Part shown: in pieces, positions 6,413 to 7,918 of the stretch
Layout of the letters: each line of letters opens with the position of its first letter
Numbering within the stretch: the first letter of the stretch is position 1
From: UBA1081 sp045639185
GTDB taxonomy: Bacteria; Bacillota; Clostridia; Oscillospirales; Acutalibacteraceae
NCBI GenBank assembly: GCA_045639185.1
Contig: JAZUCO010000172.1
Span: 1-7,918, forward strand
Length of the DNA: 7,918 bases
Direction: 5' to 3'
Notes under the pieces: generated by a model
Database searches by the model: none
Seen by the model: the letters and a program-made list of their open reading frames with translations, nothing else
What the model was told of the DNA's origin: nothing
Made by a program: the position numbers and the translations under genes

Positions 6413-7918
6413 TTATTTACCTGAAAAACTCTTGTTTGCGTAATTTGTTTCAACATAGTTGTAAACAACATCAACCATTTTTTCAAGCAATGTGTCAAAT
6501 ACACTCTTCTGTGCTGTCACAGCTTCACCGTTTGCAATCTTGAACTGCATTTCAAGTTCTGCCTTGGCAGCATTTGTTTCTTCGTAGTTGACAACTGTCT
6601 GAGGAATAAGTTCATCAACCTTTGCGAGTGCTGCACGGAGTTCGGGATATTCGTCTTCACCTGCATTTTCAAGAAGAGCGTGTGCTCTGGCTGAAAGATT
6701 TCTGAGGTCTCTGCCGCGTCTTGCTTCGTTGAACTGAGGATACTTTTCGGGATAGCTGTAAACTGATGTGAAGTTATCATCAAGAAGGATGTCAACGATA
6801 AGTCCGATAAGCACATCATTTCTGCCTGTTTCTTCGTGAGGAGCATTGTAGAAATAGAATGTATGATCGGGGATAAGACCTGTTGAAGCGTCAACAATGT
6901 TATAAGGATCAATATGGTTATGAGAGGGATCTGTACAAGTACCGAAATCATTGCCCTGCTGTGTATAACCTTCGGGAAGAGTTTCACCTACAGGTGCAGC
7001 GTATGCGCCCATTGATGTTGAATCAAGATCAATAACACCGTCTGCATTGATTTTATTCCAAGAATCAACGATGGGGTAAAGATTTACATTGTAATCAACG
7101 ATATTGAAGACCTGAACACCGTGTTCAATAGCTCTGAGAATGTTTGCGTCTGAATTTTCTCTTGCCTTCTGGTAAGAATCTGTCTGACGACGGATTTCTG
7201 CATTCTCTTCACCTGAAAGGTATTTGTCTGCTGCAATCTGATAATCCTTTGTTTTAAGGAATGCCCACATTGTTGTGTTGTTTTTGAGCGTAACACCGAA
7301 AAGTGTATCAACTGCTCTGTCAAGCATATCCTGAACAACTGCTTCGGGGAGAATACGAAGAACAATCTTAACAAGCTTGCTTGTCATATCATCACCGAGA
7401 AGTTCGGGAATCATATAGCCGTAAATAGCATCGGGATCGTCAAGAAGACCATTTACATAGAGGTCGCTGATGATTGCTGTACCGTCAAGACAGGGAATAA
7501 CATAAACCATCTTTTCGAATGAATCAATAACATCGGGATAGAGCTCGAGAAGATTGTTTGTAACAACACCGCCCTGGCTGATGGGAACAAGGTTTACCTT
7601 GTCATGACCGGTTTCTTCTTTAACCTGCTGAATGAGGTTATAAAGTCTTGCTGTAATCTGGTCAAGATTGCCGAATGAGTTGTATGAGAAGTAGTAAAGG
7701 TGATCTTCACCTGCTGCATCAAGGAAGCTCTGGATAGGAACATTGTTGAGAATGTGAGCCTGCTGTTCAGGTGTGCAATCTGCAAAACTGCAATTGTACA
7801 GATCTGCCTCAACATTGTAAATGCCGTTGCCGTTTTCGTCTGCTCTGATTCTTTCACCGAGAATTGAGCCGAGTGTGTCTGCAAAAGCCTGAGCAAACTT
7901 ACCGTCTGTATCCTGCTG
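6413..7918 (-). CDS. Lipase-like alpha/beta hydrolase, C-terminal 501 residues (N-terminus off the right edge)
   Basis: The frame is open from the TAA stop (6413-6415) to the right edge. The methionine at 7508-7510 is internal: it has no Shine-Dalgarno sequence, and the 136 residues before it carry the active site. Fragment numbering follows. A strand and helix (HLYYFSYNSFGNL, 73-85) lead to KVNLVPISQGGVV (107-119), a nucleophile elbow with Ser114 in which the usual first glycine of GxSxG is proline. YVIPCLDGTA (139-148) follows, as in LCAT- or PGAP1-like lipases after the elbow. NADGVIDLDS (291-300) offers a probable acid, Asp293, and YNAPHEETGRNDV (357-369) a probable base, His361. A helical tail of about 125 residues follows (about 375-501) and resembles FIVAR-type modules of surface proteins. 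There is no sorting signal or membrane segment at the C-terminus; any signal peptide would be off the edge. The substrate is unknown, and an esterase or lipase acting outside the cell is only an inference. It is a separate transcription unit from glgB. Confidence 0.8.
   Translation of the reverse strand, partial: QQDTDGKFAQAFADTLGSILGERIRADENGNGIYNVEADLYNCSFADCTPEQQAHILNNVPIQSFLDAAGEDHLYYFSYNSFGNLDQITARLYNLIQQVKEETGHDKVNLVPISQGGVVTNNLLELYPDVIDSFEKMVYVIPCLDGTAIISDLYVNGLLDDPDAIYGYMIPELLGDDMTSKLVKIVLRILPEAVVQDMLDRAVDTLFGVTLKNNTTMWAFLKTKDYQIAADKYLSGEENAEIRRQTDSYQKARENSDANILRAIEHGVQVFNIVDYNVNLYPIVDSWNKINADGVIDLDSTSMGAYAAPVGETLPEGYTQQGNDFGTCTDPSHNHIDPYNIVDASTGLIPDHTFYFYNAPHEETGRNDVLIGLIVDILLDDNFTSVYSYPEKYPQFNEARRGRDLRNLSARAHALLENAGEDEYPELRAALAKVDELIPQTVVNYEETNAAKAELEMQFKIANGEAVTAQKSVFDTLLEKMVDVVYNYVETNYANKSFSGK

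Noticed and set aside
6413..7510. Reading the hydrolase as a complete 365-residue gene starting at the ATG at 7508-7510.
   Set aside because: The same frame stays open to the window edge and encodes the nucleophile elbow upstream of this methionine; no ribosome binding site precedes it.

Overview
The window holds five protein-coding genes, all on the minus strand. It reads like core chromosome of a moderately AT-rich Gram-positive anaerobe of the class Clostridia; Ruminococcus or another Oscillospirales member is my best guess. The reasons are the paired glgC/glgD ADP-glucose pyrophosphorylase genes, a Spo0J-type ParB, strong AAGGAGG-like ribosome binding sites and consensus sigma-A promoters. 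The taxonomic call is an inference from gene content and style, not from a database match.

Layout in the direction of transcription (right to left). (1) 7918-6413: the C-terminal 501 residues of a lipase-like alpha/beta hydrolase whose start lies off the right edge. It ends in a textbook intrinsic terminator with a UUCG tetraloop (6369-6395). (2) 6289-1895: a glycogen operon, glgB-glgC-glgD, with its own extended -10 promoter (6261-6289). glgB and glgC are separated by 103 bp that contain an inverted-repeat element. glgC and glgD overlap by 4 bp. (3) 1891-1: a second unit, parB-serS, driven by a perfect consensus promoter (TTGACA-N17-TATAAT) that begins three bases after the glgD stop codon. 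A 9-bp perfect hairpin lies in its predicted leader. serS starts 14 bp after the parB stop codon and is cut by the left edge.

The glg genes form one pathway module. GlgC, with GlgD as a probably non-catalytic partner, makes ADP-glucose. GlgB introduces alpha-1,6 branches into the glucan. Glycogen synthase (glgA) and phosphorylase (glgP) are not in the window, and the genes flanking the module are unrelated, so they must be encoded elsewhere. ParB (chromosome segregation) and SerS (tRNA charging) share a transcript but not a pathway. No parA lies next to parB here.

No mobile element, CRISPR array, RNA gene or defence system is visible, and no intergenic stretch exceeds 300 bp (the longest is 192 bp, 6221-6412). 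I do not see an undescribed system. The items most worth checking are the repeat between glgB and glgC, the parB promoter and leader hairpin, the unusual SerS motifs, the degenerate GlgD active site, and the hydrolase with proline in place of glycine in its nucleophile elbow.
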